DNA of 6,093 bases from Nitrospirota bacterium (GCA_003235465.1 QJWD01000115.1:1-6093), one strand, 5' to 3'. Counted from the stretch's first letter, positions 1 to 5,312 are shown. Program-made: numbers and translations. Notes: generated from the letters alone by a model not told the origin.

Positions 1-668
1 GGCGGCGGCAGATCGAGGAACTGGAGAAAAAGCTGGGCGAAAACGCCGGCGACATGGAAACCCTGCTCAACCTCGGCCATGTCTATTACCAGTTGGGGGA
101 GCACGACAAAAGCGTCGACTACTTGAAGCGCGTCGTCGCCTTGAGCCCGGCGCAGAATTTCGCCCACCTCTACCTGGGCTACAACCTGCTCGAGATGAAC
201 CGCCTCGACGAGGCGAGGGAACACTTCGACCGGGCGGTGAAAAGCGACCCGCGCCAGATGGGCACGGTGATGCGCGAGATCGGCCTCATCGAACTGCTCA
301 AAAAATACCAGGCCAACAAGAACAACCTGGGCCTCATCAACTCGGTGGCGCAGTATTACAACATCAAGAACGAGTTCCTGAAATCCCTCGAATACTCGCT
401 GCCGGCGCAGGAGCAGGACCCGATGAACCTGCCGCTCCTGAAAAGCATCATCGTAAGCTACCGGGGCCTCGGCGAACCCAACGAGGTGCTCATCTACGGC
501 ACCCGCTACGAGCTCACCTCGCCCGACGACATCAACCTGCAATTCCTCATGGGGGAAGCCTACGCCGCCACCCTGCGCTGCGAGAAGGCCAGGCCTTATC
601 TCGAAAAAGTCCTCGAGCGGGACGACAATTTCCGCAACGCGCGGGCGTTACTCGACCAGTGCCCCTGA
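1..668 (+). CDS. TPR-repeat protein, 3' part only (5' end outside window)
   Basis: The reading frame is open from the window edge (first whole codon at base 3) to TGA at 666-668 and gives 221 residues. The visible start is not the gene start: the frame continues upstream of the Met at 54, and the preceding residues (RRQIEELEKKLGEN) look like the end of a charged helix or a previous repeat. About five tetratricopeptide units of 34 residues can be seen. The first two are clear (NLGHVYYQLGEHDKSVDYL, then YLGYNLLEMNRLDEAREHF), followed by three weaker ones towards the C terminus (around AQYYNIKNEFLKSLEY, IIVSYRGLGEPNEVLIY and GEAYAATLRCEKARPYLEKV). TPR arrays form helical scaffolds that bind other proteins, so the partner and process cannot be read from this fragment. 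No membrane segment is visible in this part. The final repeat runs almost to the C terminus (ARALLDQCP), so no extra C-terminal domain exists. Certain as a TPR protein; specific function unknown. Confidence 0.85.
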   Translation, partial: RRQIEELEKKLGENAGDMETLLNLGHVYYQLGEHDKSVDYLKRVVALSPAQNFAHLYLGYNLLEMNRLDEAREHFDRAVKSDPRQMGTVMREIGLIELLKKYQANKNNLGLINSVAQYYNIKNEFLKSLEYSLPAQEQDPMNLPLLKSIIVSYRGLGEPNEVLIYGTRYELTSPDDINLQFLMGEAYAATLRCEKARPYLEKVLERDDNFRNARALLDQCP

Positions 669-714
669 GGGGTGCGCGCCCACGCGATTGAACCGGGGCC
701 CGGCCGGCGCCGGC

Positions 715-744
715 TTGTGGCGGTTTCTTGCTCTGTGCTATGGT
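715..744 (+). promoter_or_regulatory. Candidate sigma-70 promoter of yajQ
   Basis: TTGTGG (715-720) and TATGGT (739-744) are separated by 18 bases, and TGC directly before the -10 gives an extended -10 element. Transcription would begin near 751, leaving a leader of about 55 bases before the yajQ ATG at 806. Matches to consensus are moderate (4 of 6 in the -35, 4 of 6 in the -10), so this is a prediction from spacing and position only. Confidence 0.35.
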
Positions 745-756
745 ATGGGCGCTCGG

Positions 757-774
757 GGCGGCCTAAACGCCGCC
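757..774 (+). other. GC hairpin in the yajQ leader
   Basis: GGCGGC (757-762) and GCCGCC (769-774) form a perfect 6-bp stem around the loop CTAAAC. It lies between the candidate promoter and the Shine-Dalgarno GGAG (793-796). No run of T follows directly, so it is not a good intrinsic terminator. It could be a leader structure, or a 3' end for the upstream TPR transcript helped by other factors. Role unproven. Confidence 0.3.
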
Positions 775-805
775 GGTTCATTCCCCCTTAACGGAGATTC
801 GATTC

Positions 806-1306
806 ATGGCGGCAAAACAGTGCTCATTCGATATCGTGGCGTCCACCGACATGGCGGAGGTGCAGAACGCGCTCAACCAGGCGATGATGGAGATCCGCCA
901 GCGCTACGATTTCAAGGGCAGCAAGAGCGAGATCACCCTGGAGGCCAAGGACACGGCGCTGGTGATTCTCGCCGACAACGATTCCAAGCTCAAGTCGGTG
1001 GTCGATATCCTGGAGGGCAAGCTGGTGAAACGCAAGGTTTCGCTGAAGGCCTTGTCCTACGGCAAGGTGGAATCCGCCTCCGGCGGCATGGTCAGGCAGA
1101 CGGTCAAATTGCAACAGGGGATTCCCGCGGACAAGGGCCGGGAGATCGTCAAGTTCATCAAGGACATGAAGGTCAAGGTGCAGGCGCAGATCATGGACGA
1201 TCAGGTGCGCGTGTCCGGAAAGAGCCGCGACGATCTGCAGGAAGTGATCGCCGGCCTGAAAGACAAGGATTTTGACATCGCCATGAACTTCACCAACTAC
1301 CGGTGA
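806..1306 (+). CDS. yajQ: YajQ-family nucleotide/c-di-GMP-binding protein
   Basis: A complete 166-residue protein, close to the roughly 160-residue length usual for the family. Family hallmarks are the N-terminal FDIVASTD strand, the R(Y/F)DFKG segment near residues 33-38, [10 protein letters not shown] near 67-76, the LKQGI-like stretch LQQGI at 102-106, and the highly conserved [22 protein letters not shown] at about 124-145. The C terminus ends NFTNYR, matching the usual short aromatic tail. YajQ proteins are small cytosolic proteins made of two similar alpha/beta folds. Members in Xanthomonas and Pseudomonas bind cyclic di-GMP and act as effectors on transcription and virulence; the E. 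coli member binds nucleotides or RNA. Whether this copy binds c-di-GMP is inference. The ATG at 806 is supported by GGAG at 793-796 with a 9-base spacer and by the family N terminus. It is probably transcribed alone from the leader promoter. It converges on the HD-GYP gene with 13 bases between the stop codons. Confidence 0.93.
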   Translation: MAAKQCSFDIVASTDMAEVQNALNQAMMEIRQRYDFKGSKSEITLEAKDTALVILADNDSKLKSVVDILEGKLVKRKVSLKALSYGKVESASGGMVRQTVKLQQGIPADKGREIVKFIKDMKVKVQAQIMDDQVRVSGKSRDDLQEVIAGLKDKDFDIAMNFTNYR

Positions 1307-1307
1307 A

Positions 1308-1329
1308 CCACGGCTGCGTTCAGCGGTGG
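1308..1329. terminator. Hairpin between convergent genes, possible bidirectional terminator
   Basis: CCACGGCTG (1308-1316), loop CGTT, then CAGCGGTGG (1321-1329) make a 9-bp stem with one G-G mismatch. It sits directly after the yajQ stop and overlaps the stop codon of the opposing HD-GYP gene (1320-1322), which is where a shared terminator would be expected. Neither side has a T-tract, so intrinsic termination would be weak; the call rests on position and symmetry. Confidence 0.35.
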
Positions 1330-2420
1330 GCGGGGTTGAACGCCTTGATGAGGTCCTGCTGACCCTGATCGGAGAACTGATCGAGGATCTCCACCATGTC
1401 GGGCAGGATGCGCTTGAAGATCGCCACCAGCCTGGGCTCGAAGTCCTGTCCGCTCTTTTCCTCGATCATGTCCATCGCCTGCTGGATGGGAATGGCCTCC
1501 TTGTAGCGCCGCTTGCTGGTGAGCGCGTCGAACACGTCGCAGATCGCCACGATGCGCCCCACCTGCGGTATCTCCTCACCCTTCAGGCCCAGCGGGTAGC
1601 CGCTGCCATCCCAGCGTTCCTGGTGCGTGAGGGAAATCGTCTCCGCCATCTGCATCAGCTTCGAATCGCTGCCCGAGAGAATTTCCGCGCCGATCACCGG
1701 GTGCATGCGCATGATCTCCCATTCCTCCTCGGTGAGCTTGCCGGGCTTCATCAGAATCTGATCGGGAATGCCGATTTTGCCGACATCGTGCATCGGGCTC
1801 GCCTGCAGGAGAAGCTCGCACTCGTTCTCGGTGAGGCCGACTTCCTTCGCCAGGCGAAAGCACAGGTGGCTCATGCGGATGACATGCAGCCCCGTCTCGT
1901 TGTCGCGGTACTCCGCCGCCCGGCCCAGCCGGTGGATGACCTCCAGGCGGGTGAACTCGAGTTCGCGGGTGCGGTCCTTGACCTGCTGTTCGAGCAGCTG
2001 GTTCTGCTCCTGGATCTGGTTGTGCAGCATGCGGACCTCGAGCATGTTCTGAATGCGGCTGCGGGTCTCGGTCATGTTGAAGGGCTTGGTTAGAAAATCC
2101 TTCGCCCCGGCTTCCAGGGCTTTCAGCCGGGTGGGGTGGTCGCGCTGCGCGGTCAGCACCAGCACGGGCAGGTAGGAGCCGCGGTTGATGCGCTTCAGCG
2201 CCTGCATCACCTGAAAGCCGTCCATGTGCGGCATCTTAAGGTCGAGGAGCACCAGATCGGGCTGGAACTCGATGAACGCGTTCACCGCCTGGCGCGAATC
2301 GGATACGCTCTTCACCTCGGTGTAGCCCGCCGCCTTGAGGAAACGCTCGAGGACCTTGATGTTTCCCTTTTCGTCGTCGACGATGAGGATGCGGCCGTTT
2401 TGGGTGTCCAGTTTTTGCAT
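1320..2420 (-). CDS. Response regulator with HD-GYP c-di-GMP phosphodiesterase domain (RpfG-like)
   Basis: The protein has 366 residues from the preferred start at 2420, or 380 from an in-frame ATG at 2462; the numbering here uses the 380-residue form. The receiver domain covers about 24-140 and holds the acidic pair D29/D30 (VDDE), phospho-acceptor D74 (VLLDLKMP), T104 and K126 (LTKPF). A coiled-coil linker follows (about 145-172, rich in Q, E and L). The HD-GYP domain covers about 175-360: E189 and H193 (ETGLH), H225-D226 (HDVGKIGIPD), H254, H280, the DGSGYP motif at 285-290 and D309 (CDVFDAL). HD-GYP enzymes hydrolyse cyclic di-GMP using two or three metal ions. All main ligands are present, although the position after H280 is Gln where some trinuclear members have a second His. 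A sensor kinase must phosphorylate D74, but none is encoded here. The start at 2420 is preferred because it places VDDE near the N terminus as usual and because the 2462 ATG abuts a palindrome. Neither start has a good Shine-Dalgarno, so the start is uncertain. Confidence 0.92.
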   Translation of the reverse strand: MQKLDTQNGRILIVDDEKGNIKVLERFLKAAGYTEVKSVSDSRQAVNAFIEFQPDLVLLDLKMPHMDGFQVMQALKRINRGSYLPVLVLTAQRDHPTRLKALEAGAKDFLTKPFNMTETRSRIQNMLEVRMLHNQIQEQNQLLEQQVKDRTRELEFTRLEVIHRLGRAAEYRDNETGLHVIRMSHLCFRLAKEVGLTENECELLLQASPMHDVGKIGIPDQILMKPGKLTEEEWEIMRMHPVIGAEILSGSDSKLMQMAETISLTHQERWDGSGYPLGLKGEEIPQVGRIVAICDVFDALTSKRRYKEAIPIQQAMDMIEEKSGQDFEPRLVAIFKRILPDMVEILDQFSDQGQQDLIKAFNPAHR

Positions 2421-2421
2421 C

Positions 2422-2496
2422 TCAAGCCACTCGGTTTCCTGGCCTGGGCTCCGGGATCGCATGGCCCGGACCGGGCCCAGACATTTACATTTACAT
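2422..2496 (-). other. Leader with start-stop codons and a 20-codon upstream reading frame
   Basis: Read on the minus strand just below the predicted transcription start, the leader runs ATG TAA (2496-2491), ATG TAA (2490-2485), then ATG at 2484. The last ATG opens a 20-residue frame (MSGPGPGHAI, then PEPRPGNRVA) that stops with TGA at 2424-2422, one base before the preferred ATG of the HD-GYP gene at 2420. The preferred start lacks its own clear Shine-Dalgarno, so termination-reinitiation coupling is conceivable. No ribosome-binding site precedes the small frame, and its Gly/Pro content follows from the palindrome. Translation is therefore a hypothesis only. Confidence 0.25.
2463..2477. repeat. 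Perfect GC palindrome in the HD-GYP leader
   Basis: GGCCCGG-A-CCGGGCC is a perfect inverted repeat with 7-base arms and one central base. It directly abuts the upstream in-frame ATG at 2462. In RNA it would form a strong short hairpin (six pairs, three-base loop) that would hinder use of that ATG; in DNA it is an operator-like dyad about 30 bases downstream of the predicted transcription start. Confidence 0.5.
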
Positions 2497-2509
2497 GGAT
2501 ATGCTTCCT

Positions 2510-2538
2510 ATAATAAACCACAATCCGGCGCGAGTCAA
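2510..2538 (-). promoter_or_regulatory. Strong sigma-70 type promoter of the HD-GYP gene
   Basis: On the minus strand TTGACT (2538-2533) is followed by exactly 17 bases and then TATTAT (2515-2510). Each hexamer matches 5 of 6 or nearly so, in a short AT-rich stretch that contrasts with the GC-rich surroundings. Transcription would start near 2503. It is separate from the upstream reductase gene, which ends at 2597, so the regulator is probably its own transcription unit. A small dyad, CCGT-TT-ACGG (2544-2553), lies just upstream of the -35. Confidence 0.7.
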
Positions 2539-2596
2539 TACCGCCGTTTACGGAAGTTTTGCGGATGGCCGGGCGAATTGGGGCTTAAGTGTAAAT

Positions 2597-3826
2597 CTAT
2601 TCGGGTTTGCGGCCCGGACTTGCGGCAATCAGGTTTTTAAAAAACGCGCCCAGGCGCTCTCTCAAGCCTGCCAGGCGGTTTTTTACATAGGTGGAGCGGC
2701 TGAACAAACGCCGGTGGGTTGCCTTGAGCAGGCGGGGGATATCGAGGTGTTCGGGGCAACGCGGCAGGCAATCGCCACATTCGGTGCAGTTCCAGGCGAA
2801 TGTGCCGGGAAACCAGTGGCCCTTGCCCTCCAGCATGTTGTAGCGGAAGCGGCCGTAGGTCTCCATGTCGAAGCCGGTAAGAAGGTTGCGAAAGCGCAGC
2901 ACCTCGGGGATGTTGATGTCCTCCGGGCAGGGAAGGCACTCGTCGCACAGGGTGCAGCGTCTGTCGATGCCCGGCCACACCGCGTCCATCCTTTCTTTCA
3001 CCGCGAGGTCGCGCTTTGAGAAATAGCCCTCGCCATCGAGGAGGGCGAGGTTCTGCTCGAAGTGTTCGGGCGCGTGCATGCCCATGCTGAGGGTGGTGAC
3101 CTCGGGGTGGCTCAGGCAAAAGCGGGCGTTGAACTGAATCGGCGACAGGGGCTCGCACAGCCGGCGCACTTTCTCCGACGGGAGCCACAGCATGCCGCCC
3201 TTCTCGTTGGGCGAAATGATGAAGACGCCCAGGTCCCGCTCGCCCGCAAGCTTCACGGCAGGCAGGTTGCGCTGAAAGAAATAATAGTAATGCAGGTTGA
3301 CGAAGCTGAACAGGCCGCTGTCGATGCCCTTCAGGATGATGGAAAGCGGCGCGTGGGTGGAAAAGCCGATATGGCGGATGACCCCCTCCTCCCTCAGTCG
3401 GTGCAGCTCCTCCACCGGCCCGCCGGGGTGGAGCGCCGCCTTTAGCCGATCTTCGTTATTAAGACCGTGCCAGCCGTAGAAATCGACATAGTCGAGGCCG
3501 AGCGCCTTTAGCTGGCCTTCCACCAGCCGGCGGGTGTCCTCCGCCGTCATCGGCGCGCCCTTGGTCATCACCTTGTATTCCGACCGGGGGCGGCCGAGTT
3601 CCTTGAGCGCGGCGCCAAACAGGTGCTCGCTCTTGACGTAGCCGTAGGCGGTTTCCAGGTGATTGATGCCCGAGGCGAAGGCGCGCCGGGTGCTGTCGAT
3701 GCAGCTCGCGAGGGCCGCACTCGGCAGCCGGTCGCGGGGGGCATCCCACCCGCCAGGGAAGCGCATGCCCCCGAGGGTGATCACCGAAATCCTTTCGTTG
3801 GTTTTTCCGAAGCGGCGGTAGTCCAT
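2597..3826 (-). CDS. Aldo/keto reductase with two C-terminal [4Fe-4S] cluster motifs
   Basis: A complete 409-residue protein. Residues 1-265 form an aldo/keto reductase TIM barrel: an N-terminal MDYRRFGKT hairpin, the GINHLETAYGY active-site segment, K89 (VMTKG), H120 (GWHGLN), the GFSTH strand at 154-158 and a late SMGM segment. The usual catalytic tetrad Asp-Tyr-Lys-His is read here as E58, Y63, K89 and H120, with Glu in place of Asp. The C-terminal part carries two ferredoxin-like motifs: C291, C294, C297 and C300 followed by Pro, and C347, C350, C353 and C357 followed by Pro. Each should bind a [4Fe-4S] cluster. This is the COG1453-type reductase, a cytosolic redox enzyme whose substrate is generally unknown. 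The clusters suggest electron transfer with a ferredoxin or another protein in addition to, or instead of, simple NAD(P)H chemistry. The basic tail (about 371-409) has no obvious domain. The ATG at 3826 matches the family N terminus; its Shine-Dalgarno is weak (GGCAGG, very close). It is divergent from the potassium channel gene. Confidence 0.9.
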   Translation of the reverse strand: MDYRRFGKTNERISVITLGGMRFPGGWDAPRDRLPSAALASCIDSTRRAFASGINHLETAYGYVKSEHLFGAALKELGRPRSEYKVMTKGAPMTAEDTRRLVEGQLKALGLDYVDFYGWHGLNNEDRLKAALHPGGPVEELHRLREEGVIRHIGFSTHAPLSIILKGIDSGLFSFVNLHYYYFFQRNLPAVKLAGERDLGVFIISPNEKGGMLWLPSEKVRRLCEPLSPIQFNARFCLSHPEVTTLSMGMHAPEHFEQNLALLDGEGYFSKRDLAVKERMDAVWPGIDRRCTLCDECLPCPEDINIPEVLRFRNLLTGFDMETYGRFRYNMLEGKGHWFPGTFAWNCTECGDCLPRCPEHLDIPRLLKATHRRLFSRSTYVKNRLAGLRERLGAFFKNLIAASPGRKPE

Positions 3827-3876
3827 GGCCTGCCGGGTTGGGTTGCTTCTGGTAGGCCCGCGTCTCGCGGTTCTTA

Positions 3877-3905
3877 AGGATAAGGGCGGCCTGCCGCTTA
3901 AGCAA
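3877..3905 (-). promoter_or_regulatory. Candidate promoter of the aldo/keto reductase
   Basis: On the minus strand TTGCTT (3905-3900), 17 bases, then TATCCT (3882-3877) gives correct spacing with moderate consensus matches. The spacer holds an inverted repeat, GCGGC-CT-GCCGC (3886-3897), and the palindrome CTTAAG occurs on each side (3873-3878 and 3897-3902), a layout that could be an operator. The start of transcription would be near 3870, giving a leader of about 44 bases. Confidence 0.35.
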
Positions 3906-3940
3906 GCAAAGGATGACCCCCGCCCGCCCAGGCAACGCCA

Positions 3941-3995
3941 GGTTTTTCATGCCCCCGGGTTCGAAGGCGGGCCCTTGCCCGGCACATGAAAATCC
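3941..3995. repeat. Partial inverted copy of the repeat core, forming a stem with unit 1
   Basis: TTTTCATG (3944-3951) and CCGGG (3955-3959) are complementary to CATGAAAA (3985-3992) and CCCGG (3978-3982) of the first 41-bp unit. This gives an interrupted stem with 8-bp and 5-bp arms and a loop of about 18 bases. It may be a degenerate inverted copy of the repeat core at the left boundary of the array. The match is short, so chance cannot be excluded. Confidence 0.3.
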
Positions 3996-4132
3996 CCGCG
4001 CTTGATTGCGGCCCATGGCCGGGCACATGAAAATCCCCGCGCTTGATTACGGCCCATTGCCCGGCACGTGGAAATCCCCGCGCTTGATTGCGGCCCATTG
4101 CCCGGCACATGAAAATCCCTGCGTTTGATTGC
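3970..4132 (+). repeat. Four tandem copies of a 41-bp repeat (intergenic)
   Basis: The copies are 3970-4009 (40 bp, one base missing), 4010-4050, 4051-4091 and 4092-4132. Each begins GGCCCATTGCCCGGCACATG or a variant and ends in CGCTTGATTGC. Pairwise differences among the three full copies are four or five bases in 41 (about 88-90% identity). The copies abut directly with no spacers, so this is a minisatellite-like array and not CRISPR. A fifth, strongly decayed copy seems to follow from 4133 to about 4160 (GGCCAATAACCCGCTATAATG). The array occupies nearly half of the 364-base gap between two divergent genes. Because 41 is not a multiple of three, it opens all frames artificially, and the minus-strand frames through it are not believable genes. 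Confidence 0.95.
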
Positions 4133-4152
4133 GGCCAATAACCCGCTATAAT
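4125..4152 (+). promoter_or_regulatory. Promoter of the potassium channel gene, built from repeat sequence
   Basis: TTGATT (4125-4130) lies inside the fourth repeat copy. After a 16-base spacer comes a perfect TATAAT (4147-4152), in the decayed fifth copy. Transcription would begin near 4159, about 32 bases before the channel ATG at 4191. Every repeat copy has the same TTGATT, but only the last is followed by a -10 at the right distance. The perfect -10 makes this a good prediction; the -35 is fair. Confidence 0.6.
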
Positions 4153-4190
4153 GAAGCCCCGGCGCCGGCCGTCCGGGAAACCGAACCCTT

Positions 4191-5312
4191 ATGATCATCC
4201 CGCTCTCCAGCCTCAGGCGCATCGTTCAAACCGTCCTCAGGCCGGGAGTGCGCCTGCCGCTGTTTTTGGTGGCGGCGCTCGGGGTCATGATTTTTATCTT
4301 CGCGGGCGTGTTCGCGTTTCTGGAGGAAGGCGCGGGGTTCGGCGACGGGCTTTGGACCGCCTACATCACGCTGACCACCATCGGCTATGGCGATTACAGC
4401 GCCAAAACCCTAGGGGGCAGGGTGGTCACCGTTATCACCTCGATGCTGGGCATCGGCTGCTTCGGCGTGTTCACAGGCGTCATCGTCGAAGCGGCGATCA
4501 AGCGAAGGAGCCGAAAAATGAAAGGCGAAGGCAACTACAGCGGCGAAGGCCACCTGGTGATCGTCAACGTGCCGTCGTACCAGGAACTCAAGGAGCTCCT
4601 GAAGGAGCTGGACCTGAGCCCGGACTACAAGGACGCGCCGCGCGTCATCCTGGCGGGGGCGCTGCCGGGAAACGACGCCGAGTTCCCCGGCGACCTGTAC
4701 GAGCGCATCGAAGGTTTCATCAAGGGGCCGCCGTCCACGCTGGAAACGCTGAAGCGCGCGAACCTGTCGCACGCCCGCGCCTGCCTGTTTCTTTCGACGC
4801 CCGCCGAGCCCGCCCTCGACGACACCAACACCCTGACCGCCGGGCTCATCGAGAGGCACTGGCCCGAGGTCATCACCGTCCTCGCCTGCAGCCGTGGCGA
4901 AACCCTGAAGAATTTGAAACTGTTCAACATCGATGGCGGCATCAACGCCATCGACCTGCAGATGGGCTTCCTGGTGCAGGAACTGGAAGACCCGGGAGTG
5001 TTCAACGTCTACAGCCAGCTTTCCTCCAACAAGGCCGGCAGCCAGATCTACATCAGCCGCACCCCGCTCGGCGAATGGAACAAGAGCGGCCGGGTGATCG
5101 CCTTAAGCGAGCTCAAGCAGGCCGTTATCCAGCTCGACATTCCCGCCGAGATCGTCGGCATCAAGCGCAAATCAGAACCGGACATTCTGCTCCTGCCGCC
5201 CAACGGCCTCGAACTCAACCCCTCGGATCACCTGGTGTACATGGCGAAGGCCAGGTTCGACTGGCGCGGGCGCGGCGCGGAAATCGTCCAGGCCGTCGAA
5301 AATGCCGATTAA
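4191..5312 (+). CDS. MthK-like potassium channel: 2-TM pore plus cytosolic RCK (TrkA-N-like) domain
   Basis: A complete 373-residue inner-membrane protein. A short basic N terminus leads to transmembrane helix 1 (about 23-44). The pore helix and selectivity filter follow (TLTTIGYGD, residues 60-68; TIGYG is the potassium signature), then transmembrane helix 2 (about 78-102) and a basic linker (KRRSRKMKGEG). From H121 an RCK domain begins (HLVIVNV), with the family pattern GFIKGPPSTLETLKRANLS at 175-193 and DDTNTLTAGLIERH near 210-223. A C-terminal RCK sub-domain ends near 350 (DHLVYMAKA). Four subunits form the pore, and the RCK ring gates it upon ligand binding. The first RCK strand lacks the GxGxxG nucleotide motif of TrkA/KefC types, so the ligand is not obvious. 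The ATG at 4191 is chosen because it precedes the first helix directly; its Shine-Dalgarno (GGGAA, 4175-4179, 11-base spacing) is weak. A much better site lies inside the gene at codon 110. A possible co-transcribed partner starts 45 bases downstream. Confidence 0.93.
   Translation: MIIPLSSLRRIVQTVLRPGVRLPLFLVAALGVMIFIFAGVFAFLEEGAGFGDGLWTAYITLTTIGYGDYSAKTLGGRVVTVITSMLGIGCFGVFTGVIVEAAIKRRSRKMKGEGNYSGEGHLVIVNVPSYQELKELLKELDLSPDYKDAPRVILAGALPGNDAEFPGDLYERIEGFIKGPPSTLETLKRANLSHARACLFLSTPAEPALDDTNTLTAGLIERHWPEVITVLACSRGETLKNLKLFNIDGGINAIDLQMGFLVQELEDPGVFNVYSQLSSNKAGSQIYISRTPLGEWNKSGRVIALSELKQAVIQLDIPAEIVGIKRKSEPDILLLPPNGLELNPSDHLVYMAKARFDWRGRGAEIVQAVENAD
4505..4520 (+). promoter_or_regulatory. Internal ribosome-binding site and start codon (Met110) of the channel gene
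   Basis: AAGGAG at 4505-4510, a 7-base spacer, then an in-frame ATG at 4518-4520 that encodes Met110. The site is a near-perfect Shine-Dalgarno at optimal distance, and better than the one at the full-length start. Initiation here would give a soluble product of 264 residues that begins 11 residues before the first RCK strand and lacks the whole pore. In the archaeal channel MthK an internal start at the equivalent junction (Met107) is known to produce free RCK subunits that complete the eight-domain gating ring. The same use here is inferred from position and signal strength. Confidence 0.6.

Noticed and set aside
703..714. GCCGGCGCCGGC palindrome after the TPR gene as a terminator
   Set aside because: A perfect 12-base palindrome, but it has no loop and no T-tract follows. 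Such strings are common in DNA of this GC content.
688..1275. Plus-strand frame overlapping yajQ
   Set aside because: It lies in another frame of a confident gene and has low-complexity Gly/Arg/Gln content typical of a GC-rich shadow frame.
1326..2093. Long plus-strand frame of 255 codons opposite the HD-GYP gene
   Set aside because: Antisense shadow of a complete, motif-bearing gene. Its His/Leu/Asp-rich composition is that of a reverse-complement artefact in GC-rich DNA.
2481..2498. ATTTAC tandem duplication as a functional microsatellite
   Set aside because: Only two and a half copies of six bases; too short to call a phase-variable tract.
2509..2514. Plus-strand TATAAT as a promoter
   Set aside because: No fitting -35 lies upstream and the only genes downstream are on the minus strand. 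The same bases serve as the minus-strand -10 TATTAT.
3970..4132. CRISPR array
   Set aside because: The repeats are directly contiguous with no unique spacers, and no cas gene is present.
3898..4222. Three overlapping minus-strand frames through the repeat array (RDFHVPG, RNQARGF and similar repeated words)
   Set aside because: They are the same 41-bp unit read in three phases because 41 is not a multiple of three. There is no family resemblance and no ribosome-binding site, and they run over the divergent promoters.
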